A DNA stretch of 7,521 nucleotides, taken from the NCBI GenBank assembly GCA_046733275.1, contig JBKPOW010000048.1, forward strand, positions 1-7,521, read 5' to 3'. The notes beneath the pieces were generated by a model that searched no databases, was not told the origin of the DNA, and worked only from the letters and a program-made list of their open reading frames with translations. Below are positions 6,148 through 7,521 of this stretch, in pieces. Numbering within the stretch: the stretch's first letter is position 1; each line of letters opens with the position of its first letter. This DNA is from VRUE01 sp046733275. GTDB taxonomy: Bacteria; Actinomycetota; Thermoleophilia; Solirubrobacterales; 70-9. The translations under genes and the position numbers were made by a program.

Positions 6148-7308
6148 CTACTCGAGATCCGAGACGGCCGACGCCGGCGCGTCCCCGCTGCAGGCCGCAT
6201 CGAACAGCGCCGCGTAGCGACGCACCATCAGCGAGGCGTCGAACTGGCGCGCCCGGGCGGCGGCAGCACGGCCGAGGCGGGCGCGGAGCTCGGCGTCGGT
6301 CAGCACCCGCGTCCAGGCCTCGGCGAGCGCGCCGACGTCGCCGGGTGGGATGGAGATCCCCGCCTCCTCGCCGAGCGCGTCCCGCGTGTCGCCGACGTCG
6401 CTGGCGACGATCGGCACGCCGAGCGCCATCGCCTCGAGCACGGCCATCGGCAGCGCGTCGGAGATGGAGGGGAGCAGCATCACGTCGGCGAGGCCGAGCA
6501 GGCCGGGGACGTCCCTGCGCGGGCCGAGGAAGTGGATCCCGTCGGCTGCGTCGGCGCGGCTTTCCACGCCAGCGCGCGTCTCCCCCTCGCCGGCGAAGAC
6601 CAGCTGGGCGCCCCTGACCCTCTCGCGCACGCGCTCGAACGCTTCCACCGCGCCGATCTGGTTTTTCTCGGGCCGGAAGACCGCGACCTGCAGCGCCACC
6701 GGCGCGTCCTCGGGGATCCCCAGCTCGCGGCGGGTGGGCCCGCCTTCGGCGGCGCGGACGAGCTCGTCGATCGGGATCCCGTTGGGGATGTAGACGATCT
6801 TCTCGGGATCCACTCCCTCGCCGAGGAGAATCGGGCGCTGCGACTCGGCGCAGGCGACGGTCGCGTAGGTGAAGCGGTCGAGCAGCCGGTTGTGACGCGC
6901 TATCCAGCGCGCCCGGGGGGCGCCCTTGGTTGAGACCTGGGCGGAGCGCTCGGCCGAGTGGTCGGCGACGACGACTGGGCGGCGCGCGGCGATCGCCGCG
7001 AGCCGGCCCCACAGGCTCGCGTCCCACATCGTGCACTGGACGACGTCGGCTTGGCGGGCGAGGCGAATCAGGCGGGGAAGCGCGGCGAGGCGGTCGTACC
7101 GGTTCTCCACGCGGAACGAGACAAGCTTGACACCTTCGCGCTCCAGGGCCTCCGGGTCGAACGGTGACGGTTCCAGCGAGCAGACGGTTACCTCGTGCCC
7201 CAGCTGCGCGAGGCCTCTGGCCAGATGCACGAGCTGTATCTCGGCGCCGCCGAAGAAGCTGAGACGATTGATGACGAGCAGGATCTTGCGTGCACGACTT
7301 GAAAACAC
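6148..7308 (-). CDS. Glycosyltransferase family 4-like (GT-B fold)
   Basis: A 386-residue GT-B glycosyltransferase. The N-terminal domain opens with K8-I-L-L-V-I-N-R-L and the glycine loop F19-G20-G21-A22-E23, followed by L-A-R-G-L-A-Q-L-G-H-E-V. The interdomain region has Y-I-P-N176-G177-I. The donor-binding domain has F211-R-P-E-K215-N-Q, usual for nucleotide-sugar phosphate contacts. It also has the S-D284-A-L-P-M-A-V-L-E292-A-M-A-L-G-V-P segment, the E-x7-E motif with Asp at the first position. These are hallmarks of retaining GT4 enzymes transferring from UDP- or GDP-sugars in the cytoplasm; donor and acceptor are not deducible. I chose GTG 7308 rather than the open upstream frame to 7446. 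The homologous-looking part begins right there, a TATTCT -10 sits 6 nt before it, and the upstream stretch overlaps a glycosyltransferase-like gene on the other strand. It converges on the operon and probably serves the same glycan. Confidence 0.88.
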   Translation of the reverse strand: MFSSRARKILLVINRLSFFGGAEIQLVHLARGLAQLGHEVTVCSLEPSPFDPEALEREGVKLVSFRVENRYDRLAALPRLIRLARQADVVQCTMWDASLWGRLAAIAARRPVVVADHSAERSAQVSTKGAPRARWIARHNRLLDRFTYATVACAESQRPILLGEGVDPEKIVYIPNGIPIDELVRAAEGGPTRRELGIPEDAPVALQVAVFRPEKNQIGAVEAFERVRERVRGAQLVFAGEGETRAGVESRADAADGIHFLGPRRDVPGLLGLADVMLLPSISDALPMAVLEAMALGVPIVASDVGDTRDALGEEAGISIPPGDVGALAEAWTRVLTDAELRARLGRAAAARARQFDASLMVRRYAALFDAACSGDAPASAVSDLE

Positions 7309-7313
7309 GGCGG

Positions 7314-7319
7314 CAGAAT
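7314..7319 (+). promoter_or_regulatory. Candidate -10 element for the right-edge gene, overlapping the opposing promoter
   Basis: CAGAAT matches TATAAT at four of six positions and lies 7 nt before GTG 7327, again suggesting a leaderless start. A TTGAAA at 7299-7304 resembles a -35 box but is only 9 bp upstream, too close to serve normally. This element overlaps five of the six bases of the opposing TATTCT element. Confidence 0.25.
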
Positions 7320-7320
7320 A
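7315..7320 (-). promoter_or_regulatory. Candidate -10 element for a leaderless glycosyltransferase transcript
   Basis: Read on the minus strand the sequence is TATTCT, six bases (GCCGCC), then GTG at 7308. TATTCT fits TANNNT, and the spacing puts the transcription start at or next to the G of the start codon. No Shine-Dalgarno is visible upstream of that GTG. Together these suggest a leaderless mRNA, which is common in actinobacteria. No good -35 is seen. Confidence 0.45.
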
Positions 7321-7326
7321 GACCGC

Positions 7327-7521
7327 GTGGATGAGCCTCGGCGGCGGGTGCTGCTCGCTTGCGACTTCTTCCTCCGCTACACCTCGATGCTCGCAGGTGG
7401 GCTGGGTCGTGCCGGCGCTTCGGTGGCGCTGCTCAGCCGCGATCACGACGGGGAGTTCGGCGGTCGTCCCGGCGCCGCGGCCGAGTTCGTCGCGGCGGCG
7501 ACAGGCCCCGCGGTGGTCCGC
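7327..7521 (+). CDS. Putative GT-B glycosyltransferase, N-terminal fragment (runs off right edge)
   Basis: From GTG 7327 the frame is open to the window end, giving 65 residues. After a short basic start (P-R-R-R) comes a hydrophobic strand V8-L-L-A-C-D and then F-F-L-R-Y-T-S-M-L-A-G-G-L-G-R-A-G-A-S-V-A-L-L-S-R-D. This strand, helix and strand pattern, with the 'L-G-R-A-G-A-x-V' turn, is how the N-terminal Rossmann domain of GT-B glycosyltransferases begins. Codon third positions are mostly G or C, as in the neighbours. The ATG at 7331 opens a different frame, whose product is rich in Cys and Ser and looks like a shadow. The start lies 18 bp from the divergent glycosyltransferase start, and no Shine-Dalgarno is visible. 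Function is assigned only from the fold-like beginning and the context. Confidence 0.55.
   Translation, partial: MDEPRRRVLLACDFFLRYTSMLAGGLGRAGASVALLSRDHDGEFGGRPGAAAEFVAAATGPAVVR

Noticed and set aside
6002..7036. Second minus-strand frame (344 codons) and plus-strand frames overlapping the GT4-like gene
   Set aside because: They are Arg- and Pro-rich shadows without motifs; the GT4 frame carries the G-G-A-E, R-P-E-K and D-x7-E motifs.
7309..7446. Upstream extension of the GT4-like protein to 7446
   Set aside because: The extra 46 residues have no GT-B character and overlap the plus-strand glycosyltransferase-like start. A -10 element lies directly before GTG 7308.
1..7521. A wholly new type of system
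   Set aside because: Every confident gene belongs to a known family and the set fits a Wzy-type surface-polysaccharide locus. The unusual points are residue- and promoter-level details.

Overview
The window is very GC-rich bacterial DNA, with G or C at most third codon positions and GTG starts in use. It carries a surface-polysaccharide locus. The single-chain fusion of a Wzz-like chain-length domain with a bacterial tyrosine kinase, the TANNNT-type -10 elements and the apparently leaderless starts fit a high-GC actinobacterium. A Thermoleophilia/Solirubrobacterales-type lineage is my guess from general resemblance and is not proven by the sequence.

Layout, left to right. A minus-strand left-handed beta-helix (hexapeptide-repeat) acyltransferase runs off the left edge (1-575). 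It is divergent across a 91-bp spacer from a MaoC-type hotdog dehydratase (667-1185), which looks metabolic. A compact plus-strand block follows: Wzz/tyrosine-kinase fusion (about 1280-2782), a Wzy/O-antigen-ligase-like membrane protein (2721-4199), a GNAT-fold acyltransferase of the BioF2/CelD type (4199-5335) and a NodB-type polysaccharide deacetylase (5355-6110). Overlaps of 62 bp and 1 bp and a 19-bp gap make this almost certainly one operon. A minus-strand GT4-like glycosyltransferase (6148-7308) converges on it, with a possible hairpin between the two stops. Only 18 bp beyond that gene's start, a second putative glycosyltransferase begins on the plus strand (GTG at 7327) and runs off the right edge.

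How the genes may work together (inference from families): the glycosyltransferases build a lipid-linked repeat unit in the cytoplasm. The Wzy-like protein polymerises or ligates it outside the membrane, the Wzz/kinase sets chain length through ATP- and phosphotyrosine-dependent cycling, and the deacetylase and acyltransferases tailor amino or hydroxyl groups. A flippase and a priming glycosyltransferase are not in the window and would be expected nearby.

I see no RNA genes, mobile elements, CRISPR arrays or clearly new defence-type system. The points worth a second look are: a Walker A' substitution in the kinase; the kinase's tyrosine tail lying in DNA that also encodes the start of the polymerase; a deacetylase lacking the usual C-terminal histidine motif; a non-canonical MaoC active-site signature; and nested, possibly leaderless divergent promoters in the 18-bp gap.
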